DNA of 64,000 bases from Psychrobacillus sp042944905 (GCF_042944905.1 NZ_CP168496.1:3782001-3846000), one strand, 5' to 3'; shown: positions 52,357 to 60,679, counted from the first letter of the stretch. Numbers and translations are program-made. Notes: generated by a model not told the origin, from the letters alone.

Positions 52357-52878
52357 TCAAATATTCCGAGAATTGTAAAGTTGATCGGTAAACAATAAAC
52401 ATGCATCTTGCGAATCCATTATATAACTTTTCATAGACTCCATATCATTCATTTTTACTAATGCCTTTAGCTGTTCTATTCCTTCTCCATTGAGCGAAGA
52501 CGTGATGACAATTGGTCCATATGAAATTACAGAACGAATCATTTCAATAGAACGCTCAATGTTTGCTTCTGGACTGTCACTTTTTGTAATCACACCAATT
52601 GGCAATTTCGAAAACCCAGTACTAAATCCCGGAGGAAAAATCATTTTACTATTTGTAGCGTCCTGTAAATAGAATACATGTGTTACTTCAAGCGCTGTAG
52701 CCATAATATTCTTATAAAAAAACGGGTTTTCTGTATATTCACCAGGCGTATCTACAATCCAGTCATAATAGATCAATGTTTGTGTCTTAACGGCAGGTAC
52801 AATCTTACCTAATAATGCGTTTGTAAGTGTAGATTTCCCTGCACCAATTGCACCGATTAGCATTGCTCTATTTTTCAT
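52357..52878 (-). CDS. eutP: EutP/PduV-type small GTPase-like protein
   Basis: P-loop protein of about 173 aa in the EutP/PduV family, which has been linked to microcompartment positioning or acetate kinase activity. G1 is LIGAIGAGKSTLTNALLG near residue 7, G3 VDTPGEYTENP near residue 45 and G4 TKSD near residue 98. The start is either ATG at 52878 or GTG three codons upstream; neither has ideal spacing to AAGGA. It sits between eutS and the ANTAR terminator preceding eutA. Confidence 0.9.
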   Translation of the reverse strand: MKNRAMLIGAIGAGKSTLTNALLGKIVPAVKTQTLIYYDWIVDTPGEYTENPFFYKNIMATALEVTHVFYLQDATNSKMIFPPGFSTGFSKLPIGVITKSDSPEANIERSIEMIRSVISYGPIVITSSLNGEGIEQLKALVKMNDMESMKSYIMDSQDACLLFTDQLYNSRNI

Positions 52879-52893
52879 GGTCCACACACATCC

Positions 52894-53235
52894 TTACGAT
52901 TTCGTTATGTCTGCTGGTGTATAGCTAAGTCTTTCGGATAAAAATCGATTAATCTCAATCATCGCCATATCAACTTCCGAAACACTTCCCACTATAACGA
53001 GACTTCCTGTAAATCTATCCAAAAAGCCAATTCTGACATTTGCTGCTTTCGTAGCTAAATCTCCCGCAATAATAACGGTCTCACTTGGAGTGCAAGTCAT
53101 AATTCCCAATGCTCCAGCTTCTTGAATTCCAAGCTTTACAAACATATCTGGATCTGGGTTTGCTATTAAATGACTTAAAGTAATCTGTTTACCAGGGACA
53201 AATTCTTGTATAAATCTTTTTTTCTCTTCGCTCAT
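52894..53235 (-). CDS. eutS: EutS-type shell protein
   Basis: Circularly permuted BMC-H shell protein (113 aa) of the EutS/PduU type, with the signature RFIQEFVPGKQITLSHLIAN near the N-terminus and NVRIGFLDRFTGSLVIVG near residue 65. In known microcompartments EutS is a minor shell component with a bent hexamer. It follows eutH by 33 bp and precedes eutP by 16 bp. Confidence 0.95.
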   Translation of the reverse strand: MSEEKKRFIQEFVPGKQITLSHLIANPDPDMFVKLGIQEAGALGIMTCTPSETVIIAGDLATKAANVRIGFLDRFTGSLVIVGSVSEVDMAMIEINRFLSERLSYTPADITKS

Positions 53236-53268
53236 TGTGACACTCCTTTCATGTGCGAAAAAATATAT

Positions 53269-54540
53269 TTACGCTTGCGCTGGCGCAGTTTTTTTGGTTG
53301 GAACTTCTTCATCTAAATACTCATTCGGCTTAATAATACCTGCTGCACGATCTAATTCTTCTAGCTTCAATGCAGTTGGAACTGATAACTTGTAAGCGAT
53401 AAGGATTGCACAGATACCAGCAAGCAGTTTCCCTAAGATTACTGGTAAAATGATATTTGGTTGGAAGTTAGCAGTAAAAGATAAATGATCACCTAATAAG
53501 AACGCCGAACATACACCAAAAGCGATATTTAACACCTTGTCTTTTGGTCTCATATAACGTACTAGGGAGAACATCGCTAAAATATTTGCAATCGTAGCTA
53601 GAATTCCTGCACTCCCTACTGAAGAAAGTCCAATCTTACGTCCACCTGCTTCCAAAGGTTTTGAAGCATACTTACGTAATAAATAAACCATTGGGAAAGC
53701 ACCAGCCAGCATAATACCAATGTATCCAGCGGTTTCAAGTGCTCTAAATTGATCTGTTGCATCCGCCATAATTGGGTCGAAACCCCATGCTCCAAATATT
53801 TTTGAGAACAGTCCAGTAAAGATTTCCACGATAGAGAAAACTAACACTAACTTAATCGCTGCATCCATTACTCTCCCAAAAATCATGAACCCTGCAATCA
53901 TGCCTCTAGGGAAGAACTTTAACCCCGCGGCTATTAATATGACGAAGATGAGTAAAGGTGTTAAGTTAACCAAGATTTGCCCATAACTTATGACAAACTC
54001 ATACGTAGAATCTGATGTAGTACTAATAACGTCACGTACTTTTGTGTCAAATAAAACTACTAAAACGGATGCAATAAATGCTCCAATCGGAATAGTAAGT
54101 ACTCCAGACATAATTCCAAGAGCCATATATTTATGATCGCGTTTATCTAGCATTGCTAGACCCATCGGAATCGAAAACACAATTGTTGCTCCTGCCATAT
54201 ACCCTACAATAAGCGCCATTATCCATCCTTCATAAGACTCTTTCAAAGCATTCGCTAATTGATAGCCTCCCATATCTGATGCTAAAATTGCTGTTGCTGC
54301 AATTGCAGGATCTGCTCCTATCGTATGAAATATTGGACCTATAAATTTGCTGATAAACCATGTTAAATACGGGATAGATGCCATAATACCTGCTGCAGGC
54401 ACAAAAATATGACCAACGGCATGGAGACCAGACATAAACTCTTTTCCTAAACCATTGTCTGGATCTTTAATAGCTGCAAAAGCACCCATTACTGCACAAG
54501 CCATTATTATGTACACTACTACTGTTCCTATCATTGCCAT
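53269..54540 (-). CDS. eutH: ethanolamine transporter EutH
   Basis: Multi-span membrane protein (423 aa) importing ethanolamine. About 10-11 hydrophobic helices run through residues 1-400, with MIGTVVVYIIMACAVMGAFA at the start and VLNIAFGVCSAFLLGDHLSF near residue 335. The C-terminal tail is short and charged (NEYLDEEVPTKKTAPAQA). AAAGGGGG precedes the ATG. It is the first structural gene after the EutV-controlled terminator at 54642-54681. Confidence 0.94.
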   Translation of the reverse strand: MAMIGTVVVYIIMACAVMGAFAAIKDPDNGLGKEFMSGLHAVGHIFVPAAGIMASIPYLTWFISKFIGPIFHTIGADPAIAATAILASDMGGYQLANALKESYEGWIMALIVGYMAGATIVFSIPMGLAMLDKRDHKYMALGIMSGVLTIPIGAFIASVLVVLFDTKVRDVISTTSDSTYEFVISYGQILVNLTPLLIFVILIAAGLKFFPRGMIAGFMIFGRVMDAAIKLVLVFSIVEIFTGLFSKIFGAWGFDPIMADATDQFRALETAGYIGIMLAGAFPMVYLLRKYASKPLEAGGRKIGLSSVGSAGILATIANILAMFSLVRYMRPKDKVLNIAFGVCSAFLLGDHLSFTANFQPNIILPVILGKLLAGICAILIAYKLSVPTALKLEELDRAAGIIKPNEYLDEEVPTKKTAPAQA

Positions 54541-54641
54541 TAGTTTTTTCCCCCTTTAAGTAAAAATATTAACTCTCACCATAAAAAATCCCTTGCAAGC
54601 TACTAGAATTGCTAACACCCCCTCTAAGGAAATACATACAA

Positions 54642-54681
54642 AGAGGCGCTTAAAGAAATTACTCTTTAAGCGCCTTTGCTT
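54642..54681 (-). promoter_or_regulatory. ANTAR-target hairpin and terminator before eutH
   Basis: Directly after the eutV stop the minus strand has AAGC-AAAGGC-GCTT (54668-54681), with the same hexaloop AAAGGC as the site before eutA. It overlaps the 5' arm of a 12-bp terminator stem GGCGCTTAAAGA/TCTTTAAGCGCC (54645-54674), followed by TCTTTG. The shared hexaloop at two terminators supports EutV-dependent antitermination. Confidence 0.8.
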
Positions 54682-54687
54682 GTGTAT

Positions 54688-55257
54688 TTACTTGTATTTT
54701 AAGATTATTTCCTTCGCAACTGACACCATTGTCATTTGTCTAGCCATACTAGATTCTCTTAATCTTTTAAAGGCTTCTGGCTCTGCTAACTCTTCCGCTT
54801 GCATTAAAATCCCTTTTGCCCGCTCAATTAACTTTCTTTTTTCAACTTCTCGTTGGGCATTTTGAATGTCTTTCTTAAGTCGCTTTGCTTTATCGGATTG
54901 ATGTAAAGCAATTTCTATTGCAGGTATTAAACTTGCCTCTGATATGGGCTTAACAAGATAGCCTACGATATTATCTTGCTGTGCTTTTTCTATGAATTCC
55001 TTTTGACTATATGCAGTAATAATCAGTATAGGCAAATCTAGTTGATTTGCTATTATTTTACTAGCTTGTAATCCATTAATCTTTGGCATCTTAATATCCA
55101 TAAGAATTAGATCTGGTTTATGTAAAAAAGCTAATTCTATTGCCCTTTCACCGTCTCCTGCCTCCCCTATAACTTCATATCCTTGATCTTGAAGCATAAA
55201 TTTGATATCCATTCGAATAATAGATTCATCTTCAACTATCAGTATTTTCTTTTTCAT
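54688..55257 (-). CDS. eutV: ethanolamine-responsive antiterminator EutV (ANTAR response regulator)
   Basis: Response regulator of 189 aa. The receiver domain starts KKKILIVEDESIIRMDI, has phosphoacceptor Asp in LILMDIKMPKING near residue 54 and Lys in GYLVKPISEAS. The C-terminal ANTAR domain includes KLIERAKGILMQAEELAEPE near residue 138 and SVAKEIILKYK at the end. In Enterococcus, EutV binds tandem hairpins to block terminators; candidate targets here are before eutH and eutA. It overlaps eutW by 26 bp. Confidence 0.93.
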   Translation of the reverse strand: MKKKILIVEDESIIRMDIKFMLQDQGYEVIGEAGDGERAIELAFLHKPDLILMDIKMPKINGLQASKIIANQLDLPILIITAYSQKEFIEKAQQDNIVGYLVKPISEASLIPAIEIALHQSDKAKRLKKDIQNAQREVEKRKLIERAKGILMQAEELAEPEAFKRLRESSMARQMTMVSVAKEIILKYK

Positions 55258-56689
55258 AATAGATAACCACCTCCGAACTAATGGGAAACGTTATGACCGC
55301 ATGTGTTCCTTGCTCAACAGGTAAATATCTAAACTCTCCATTTAAATCATTCCTTACTAAGTTATGAACAATCTCTAAACCTAATGATGATTTTGGCTCA
55401 CTCATTCCGACGCCGTTGTCGAATATATGAAGCTCTAGAAAGTCTTTGTTTGAATAAAAACTTACTTCTATTTCCCCTTGAGAGTCCTCTTGAAAAGCAT
55501 GCTTTAATGAGTTTTGAACAAGTTCATTAATAATAAGTGCTATCGAAACCGCTTTCCGTGATGTTGTTAATATTCTATTTCCATTTGACTGAATAATCAA
55601 GCTTACTTTTTTATGAATTTCATTTAATACCATTGTAGAGGATACTTTTTTCGTTAATTCTATAATATTTACATCATCATCATCCGCATCTGTATTCGAT
55701 AAAATTAACTCATAAACGGATGAAATACTATATATTCTATTTAATGTATCTTCAAAATAGACCTTACTTTCTTCTGGAAATCCCTTTCGCATTTGGAGGC
55801 GTAATAAACTAGCAACTGTTTGAAGATTATTTTTAACTCGGTGGTGGATTTCCTGAATAACAACTGACTTCATCATCAGTTCTTTTTCTTTTGTACGAAG
55901 CTCTGTCACATCTTGGATAATGAGCAAAGTTCCCCTTAACCGTTCTTTATCTCTCATTCTAATTTTTTTTATGATTAAATGTTTTCTATCTACCGTTAAA
56001 TCAAATAGGTAAACATCTTCTTTAAAATCATAGATTGATTTAATAAAAGGCAATAATTCCATTATATTTTTGTTCCTAATTTCTTCCGTCTTACTCATTT
56101 CCGAAATAAAATTAACTCCTACTGGATTCGCATAAATTAAATGATTATCCTTATCTGTTAACAAAAAAATTTCCATGAGAAGATCAGATATCATTGGCAT
56201 TTCACTAGAGCTACTGCTAAGAATTGCATTTAGTTCTTCCTGACCGAACGAAACGTTTTTATGACCAACAACAAAGGGTAATTGCTTAAATATTTCCTCC
56301 TCAGAAATTAATACACCAATAACTTGATGTATATTATTTTTTATAGGAATAACACATTGTTCAACTGACTTCCCTTCCTGGGTCACCGCTTGGCTAGTAA
56401 GCGACTTTTTGCCTGTTCGATAGCTGTAAAATACACCTGGTTCAAAGGATTCAAAGACGATTTTTCCTATTACAGAGTTTTCATAAACAGATTCGGATGA
56501 TCTTGGAAAAGCCTCTGCAACTACAATTGCATGTTCACTATTATTCATCTTACAATCTATGAACATATAAGCATTTTTTAAATCTGCATGCAATTGCAAT
56601 GTTGAAGCTACATTCTCTAAAATCTGAATATCTTCCGAAGTCAGATCAGTATAAATATTACACAACTGCACTAAAGTAGATTCACTCAA
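55232..56689 (-). CDS. eutW: sensor histidine kinase EutW
   Basis: Histidine kinase (485 aa) pairing with EutV. An N-terminal histidine kinase sensory domain (residues 1-170) and a PAS-like region (DLLMEIFLLTDKDNHLIYAN near residue 172) precede a HisKA_2 dimerisation domain with the phosphoacceptor in QEIHHRVKNNLQTVASLLRL near residue 282. The ATPase domain has ALIINELVQNSLKHAF and IFDNGVGMSEPKSSLGL. No transmembrane segment is apparent, so it is probably cytosolic and senses ethanolamine directly. The TTG start has only a weak ribosome site. Confidence 0.92.
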   Translation of the reverse strand: MSESTLVQLCNIYTDLTSEDIQILENVASTLQLHADLKNAYMFIDCKMNNSEHAIVVAEAFPRSSESVYENSVIGKIVFESFEPGVFYSYRTGKKSLTSQAVTQEGKSVEQCVIPIKNNIHQVIGVLISEEEIFKQLPFVVGHKNVSFGQEELNAILSSSSSEMPMISDLLMEIFLLTDKDNHLIYANPVGVNFISEMSKTEEIRNKNIMELLPFIKSIYDFKEDVYLFDLTVDRKHLIIKKIRMRDKERLRGTLLIIQDVTELRTKEKELMMKSVVIQEIHHRVKNNLQTVASLLRLQMRKGFPEESKVYFEDTLNRIYSISSVYELILSNTDADDDDVNIIELTKKVSSTMVLNEIHKKVSLIIQSNGNRILTTSRKAVSIALIINELVQNSLKHAFQEDSQGEIEVSFYSNKDFLELHIFDNGVGMSEPKSSLGLEIVHNLVRNDLNGEFRYLPVEQGTHAVITFPISSEVVIYYEKENTDS

Positions 56690-56772
56690 TTTATTTTATC
56701 TTTCTTATTTATTTGAATTATTTGAATTCATTATACAAATAAGATTCTAATTGGTCAATTTATTTTCAATAA

Positions 56773-56816
56773 CAAAAAAACCTTTAGAAACCATTTTTCG
56801 CAGCTTCTAAAGGTTC
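56773..56816 (-). terminator. terminator of the small membrane protein gene
   Basis: AACCTTTAGAAGC pairs with TTCTAAAGGTT, followed by seven T residues on the minus strand, right after the stop of the gene at 56819. It insulates eutWV from upstream transcription. Confidence 0.85.
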
Positions 56817-56818
56817 TT

Positions 56819-57196
56819 TTATTTATTTTCAATTGCCCTGCCAAATAAGTTTTTAATAAAACGGATGAGTGCGTATAAACAAATAAGTACAAAAGCAAGT
56901 AGTAGAACATGCTCTAGGGTAGACGACAAACTAAACGGATCTAAAAAAATGCGAAATAACACAAACAAATAAATAATGCCGGCAATACCCGCTAGTAACA
57001 CTACCCCAATAATGGAGAGCTGTGCGTTGGTAAGTCGTTTCATATGATGGCGATGTATTACTATTTCAAGAATAATTGCAAGAGCTATGACTGTAAACGT
57101 AATCGTCAATTCACCAAAATATGCAAAGTTTATTAAATATACCACTAATAGCGCAATCATAATGTACATATAAAATTCATCGATTCGCTTCAGCAC
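56819..57196 (-). CDS. small polytopic membrane protein of unknown function
   Basis: Protein of 125 aa with four hydrophobic segments (about residues 9-28, 30-47, 58-80 and 92-112), a His-rich short loop HRHHMKRL near residue 48 and a basic C-terminus (FIKNLFGRAIENK). No family is recognised with confidence. It lies 19 bp downstream of the thioesterase gene and ends at a strong terminator, so it is likely co-transcribed with it. Confidence 0.75.
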   Translation of the reverse strand: MLKRIDEFYMYIMIALLVVYLINFAYFGELTITFTVIALAIILEIVIHRHHMKRLTNAQLSIIGVVLLAGIAGIIYLFVLFRIFLDPFSLSSTLEHVLLLAFVLICLYALIRFIKNLFGRAIENK

Positions 57197-57215
57197 AGCA
57201 TCACATCCTATAGTA

Positions 57216-57692
57216 TTAGTGTTTCATATCTAATCGTTGTTTACGATGGGCACGTCTAGCAGGACCTGTTTCAAATAATCGTTTTTCTTCATCGGTTTCT
57301 GGATGAATGCCCGGTATTGGAACTGGCTTACTATTCTTATCTATTGCAACCATTGTTACATAGGACTCTGTCGTAAGTTTTTCTTCTCCTGTTATTAGGT
57401 TCGTCGATGTTACACGAACATAGACCTCCATAGACGAACGACCAGTGGATGAAACGACCGCATCTAACTCAAGGACATCTCCAACTTTTGCAGAAGAAAG
57501 AAAATCAACTGAATCAATAGATGCTGTTACTACCTCACCTTGCGCATGTTTCATAGATGAAATGGCTGCTATTTCATCTATATAAGCAAGAACTTTTCCT
57601 CCAAAAATCGTTTGGTGATGATTTGTATCTGGTGGAAGGATTAGGTGGGTTTGTATTGTTCGGGATTGACTCATGGGGTTTGTTTTCATCAT
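57216..57692 (-). CDS. acyl-CoA thioesterase (hotdog fold)
   Basis: Acyl-CoA hydrolase of 158 aa in the YkhA/BACH-type hotdog family. Characteristic stretches are HLILPPDTNHHQTIFGGKVL near residue 16, where the catalytic region follows the Asn-Gly-type turn, DEIAAISSMKHAQGEVVTAS near residue 38 and TTESYVTMVAIDKNSKPVPI near residue 112. It has GAGGAG upstream of an ATG-ATG start. The substrate chain length is not known. Confidence 0.88.
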   Translation of the reverse strand: MMKTNPMSQSRTIQTHLILPPDTNHHQTIFGGKVLAYIDEIAAISSMKHAQGEVVTASIDSVDFLSSAKVGDVLELDAVVSSTGRSSMEVYVRVTSTNLITGEEKLTTESYVTMVAIDKNSKPVPIPGIHPETDEEKRLFETGPARRAHRKQRLDMKH

Positions 57693-57816
57693 GTATTACT
57701 CCTCTAATTTTGTAAAATTAATTACTCATCCTATTTTCAGGTATGATTAATTGATGCTAGACCATTCTTCACGGCTTCTGCAATCATAGCACATCCATTA
57801 TAGTATAACATGAAGG

Positions 57817-58782
57817 TTAGTTAGAGTTGGAAGATGAAGTCGCAGCACTAGTTGCCGCTATCGTCGATACCATCATCGCTTGTTGTGCCTGGAGAAGCAT
57901 TTCCAGAGATGTCGCCATTGAAATAGCCGCTGTTGTATAAGTATCTTTTGATGACCTCATTTCCCACCCAAGTGCAATAGGCAGTGCACTTTCTTTGTAC
58001 CAAGAAAATAATTTCATACTTACCAGGGATTGATAAGTGGAAACGATGTCATTTAATTGGTCTTCATTCATTTTCAATACTGCCATAAATCCAATCATTG
58101 GATATTGGGCTACAGAAGTCTTTATCTTTACACTTTTTAATCCATCTCGAATAATCAATGCTCGTGATAACAAATCTTCTTCGTAGTTTTGACTTGTGTA
58201 CGTTAACACCTGCGACATCCATTGTAATTCATTTCCCGAATAAAACTTATGATTTCGAAGTTCTTGATAGTAACGATTCATCGATTCAGCTCGAACTGTA
58301 GTGTCTCCATCCAATTTCCCTAAAAACATGGCATATGGATAATCATCCGTGGATGTTAAAAAACGATGATGTTTTTTCATGTCCTCCATTAACTGTTTCG
58401 CCCGATCTACCTCGTTTGGCCAAGCTTCTTTATCATCTGACATTAGTAATGCCGCTAAATAGGTATAGCTATTCACTTTAAAGGAAGACTTTTTTAAAGC
58501 CTCTACTTTCTCTAATAAAAGATCAACCGCTTGAATGGAATCTAAACCTCCAGCATCGATTGTAGCAACAAAAAGAGGGTGTAAATAAGAGCGTAATGGA
58601 GAAAATACACTTGCTCTCTTTTTAATATAAGCTTCTATTTCCTTAAATCTGCTTTCATCAAACTCTTTACCTAGAATTACGTAATAGCCTGCAAGTGATA
58701 AAGTAACTCGCTTATCTACACCCCAGCCTACTACTTTTTTTAAAGCATTAAATGTATGTTCAATTTTTTGATTGATTGTCAT
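57817..58782 (-). CDS. DUF4003 family protein
   Basis: Protein of 321 aa resembling DUF4003 (YvdA-type) proteins of Bacillales, with predominantly helical content and no known catalytic motif. Notable stretches are HPLFVATIDAGG near residue 67 and SYTYLAALLMSDDKEAW-like text near residue 100. The C-terminus is low-complexity (STIAATSAATSSSNSN). A good AAAAGGAGTG ribosome site precedes ATG. The function is not known. Confidence 0.75.
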   Translation of the reverse strand: MTINQKIEHTFNALKKVVGWGVDKRVTLSLAGYYVILGKEFDESRFKEIEAYIKKRASVFSPLRSYLHPLFVATIDAGGLDSIQAVDLLLEKVEALKKSSFKVNSYTYLAALLMSDDKEAWPNEVDRAKQLMEDMKKHHRFLTSTDDYPYAMFLGKLDGDTTVRAESMNRYYQELRNHKFYSGNELQWMSQVLTYTSQNYEEDLLSRALIIRDGLKSVKIKTSVAQYPMIGFMAVLKMNEDQLNDIVSTYQSLVSMKLFSWYKESALPIALGWEMRSSKDTYTTAAISMATSLEMLLQAQQAMMVSTIAATSAATSSSNSN

Positions 58783-58875
58783 AGCCGTTCACTCCTTTTC
58801 TTTTTTACGTTGTTTACTCTGAATTAGTTTCAACTTTTGTTATAATTATTGTAATAAGAAAAGTAGGTGTCAATT

Positions 58876-59583
58876 ATGCGCATTAACAAATTTTTAAGTG
58901 AAGCAGGCATTATTTCTAGACGTGGTGCCGATAAATGGATTACAGAAGGAAGAGTAACCATTAATGGTCAAATTGCAGAGCTTGGAAGCAAAGTTGAGGC
59001 AGGAGACGATGTTATGGTTGACAACAAGCCAATTGTTGTTGAACAACCTTTAATTTACCTTGTGCTAAATAAGCCAGTTGGTATTACAAGCACAACAGAA
59101 AGGCATGTAAAAGGAAATATTGTCGATTTTGTCAATCATCCACTACGTATTTTCCATATCGGTCGATTGGATAAAGACTCGGACGGGCTAATTTTATTAA
59201 CAAACGACGGGGATATTGTAAATGAAATACTACGTGCGGAAAATAAACATGAGAAAGAATATATCGTTACAGTCAACGAGCAAATCACAGATTCCTTTCT
59301 AGAAAAAATGACTTCGGGAGTAAATATTTTAGGCACGAAAACACTTCCTTGCAAAGTGAAAAAGATAGGACCAAAAACTTTCAATATTACACTTACGCAA
59401 GGATTAAACAGACAAATAAGAAGAATGTGTTCCGCTCTTGGATTCACTGTGAAAAGACTTCAACGCAAGCGTATTATGAATATTACCCTGGAAGGTCTCG
59501 CTCTAGGGCAATGGAGAGAATTAACAGAATTAGAGAAAAAAGAATTATTTACTACACTTAATTATTCGCCAAAAAGGAAATAA
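58876..59583 (+). CDS. rluF: 23S rRNA pseudouridine synthase, RluF/RluB family
   Basis: Pseudouridine synthase (235 aa) with an N-terminal S4 RNA-binding domain (INKFLSEAGIISRRGADKWI) and a catalytic domain holding Asp in IGRLDKDSDGLILLTNDGD near residue 98 and LNRQIRRMCSALGF near residue 178. The overall sequence is closest to RluF, which modifies 23S rRNA U2604. The ATG at 58876 has AGGTG 6 nt upstream; a GTG three codons earlier is less likely. It is monocistronic on the plus strand. Confidence 0.88.
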   Translation: MRINKFLSEAGIISRRGADKWITEGRVTINGQIAELGSKVEAGDDVMVDNKPIVVEQPLIYLVLNKPVGITSTTERHVKGNIVDFVNHPLRIFHIGRLDKDSDGLILLTNDGDIVNEILRAENKHEKEYIVTVNEQITDSFLEKMTSGVNILGTKTLPCKVKKIGPKTFNITLTQGLNRQIRRMCSALGFTVKRLQRKRIMNITLEGLALGQWRELTELEKKELFTTLNYSPKRK

Positions 59584-59614
59584 TTTTTTTTGAGACGAAA
59601 CGTGGTAATATCAC

Positions 59615-59670
59615 TTGACATAAAACCAAATGGTTTCGTATTATAAATTATACGAAACCATTTGGTTTTA
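59615..59670 (+). promoter_or_regulatory. promoter with perfect 20-bp inverted repeat (probable ArsR-type operator)
   Basis: TTGACA (59615-59620) and TATTAT (59639-59644) are spaced by 18 nt. TAAAACCAAATGGTTTCGTA at 59621-59640 is repeated as an exact reverse complement at 59651-59670, with a 10-nt AT-rich centre. Each arm itself contains the dyad AAACCAAATGGTTT. One arm fills the promoter spacer and the other covers the start, so a bound repressor would block polymerase; the ArsR-like gene at 60121 is the obvious candidate. Confidence 0.85.
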
Positions 59671-59697
59671 TTTTTAATTAGGAAAGTAGGATTAACA

Positions 59698-60120
59698 ATG
59701 GAAACTAAACTTCAAGATATCATACAAACAATCGTATTAAATGCACCAATTAAAAAAGTGTGGGAAAATGTATCAACCTCGGAAGCGATTGCAAGCTGGT
59801 TTATGCCAAACGACTTTCAATTAAAAGTCGGTCATGAATTTCATATTCACTCGCCTTTTGGTCCATCCCCTTGCAAGGTTACAGAAGTAAATCCTCCAAA
59901 TAAACTTTCTTTTATATGGGATACAGATGGTTGGGTTGTTTCATTTATTTTGAAAGAAATTGGAGACAAAACGGAGTTTACACTTATTCACGGTGGGTGG
60001 AAACAACCGAATGACCTTATTACAAAAGCAAATGAAAAAAGCTCTATTATTCGAGATAATATGGCTCATGGTTGGGAAGGGATTGTTCAGGATCGTCTAA
60101 GAAAGGTTGTTGAAAGTTAA
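59698..60120 (+). CDS. SRPBCC/AHSA1-domain protein
   Basis: Small START/SRPBCC-fold protein (140 aa). It has the typical opening VLNAPIKKVWENVSTSEAIA and WFMPNDF near residue 36, the middle SFIWDTDGWVVSFILKE and C-terminal HGWEGIVQDRLRKVVES. These domains bind hydrophobic ligands or act as co-chaperone-like folds, but no specific substrate is known. It is the first gene of a two-gene unit and abuts the ArsR regulator, a common genomic pairing. Confidence 0.85.
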   Translation: METKLQDIIQTIVLNAPIKKVWENVSTSEAIASWFMPNDFQLKVGHEFHIHSPFGPSPCKVTEVNPPNKLSFIWDTDGWVVSFILKEIGDKTEFTLIHGGWKQPNDLITKANEKSSIIRDNMAHGWEGIVQDRLRKVVES

Positions 60121-60447
60121 GTGTCTTCTGCCGCACAGAAATATGATGTATTTCAAGCTATCGCCGATCCAACAAGAAGAGAGGTTCTAAAGCTTCTTTC
60201 GGAAAAAGAATTACCTATTTCTGAGATTACTTCTCATTTTCCGATGAGCCGCACAGCAATAGCCAAGCATCTTCATGTTCTTTCAGAAGCAGAATTGGTG
60301 ACAGGGCGTAAAGTAGGTAGGGAAAAAATATATCAGCTTCAGCCTGAATCTTTAAAAGAGTTAAGTGAATGGCTATCTTATTACGAACAGTTTTGGAACA
60401 ACAAATTATCTATTCTTAAATATATAGTAGAAAACGATAAAGAATAA
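60121..60447 (+). CDS. ArsR-family transcriptional regulator
   Basis: Winged-helix regulator (108 aa) with QAIADPTRREVLKLLSEKEL near residue 12, the recognition helix SEITSHFPMSRTAIAKHLHV near residue 35 and wing VTGRKVGREKIYQL near residue 59. No metal-binding Cys or His set typical of metal-sensing ArsR is evident, so another signal is likely. The GTG start comes directly after the TAA of the SRPBCC gene, and translation is probably coupled. It likely represses the unit through the 59621-59670 dyad. Confidence 0.86.
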   Translation: MSSAAQKYDVFQAIADPTRREVLKLLSEKELPISEITSHFPMSRTAIAKHLHVLSEAELVTGRKVGREKIYQLQPESLKELSEWLSYYEQFWNNKLSILKYIVENDKE

Positions 60448-60448
60448 G

Positions 60449-60552
60449 AAAAACGCAAGCGTGCCCTTTAAGAGTGCATCTTGTCCTCACTATTTCCCAA
60501 GAGTTGTGGACTAAACAGTAGCTACACTATTTGCCAATATCAACTGTGAAGA
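60449..60552 (+). repeat. ~100-bp interspersed repeat, copy C
   Basis: Begins AAAACGCAAGCGTGCCCTTTAAGAG-like sequence just after the ArsR stop and contains ATTTCCCAAGAGTTG, GGACTAAACA and CTACACTATTTGCCAATAT. It has the same block order and orientation as copies A and B but is more diverged. Confidence 0.8.
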
Positions 60553-60679
60553 ACAAAATTTTACGTAACGATCACATTTTTTGATTTTTTATCAATGTTG
60601 ATTTTGAAGATACCGGTTCGTTGTATTTAAAAAAGGTCAATTAGGGCATTGCCTCTAAAAAAAGAAGGAGGAAATTTTT

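Noticed and set aside
52241..54690. Adenosylcobalamin riboswitch in front of eut genes
   Set aside because: The gaps before eutH and eutA are short and hold ANTAR hairpins and terminators; no cobalamin-box sequence was recognised.
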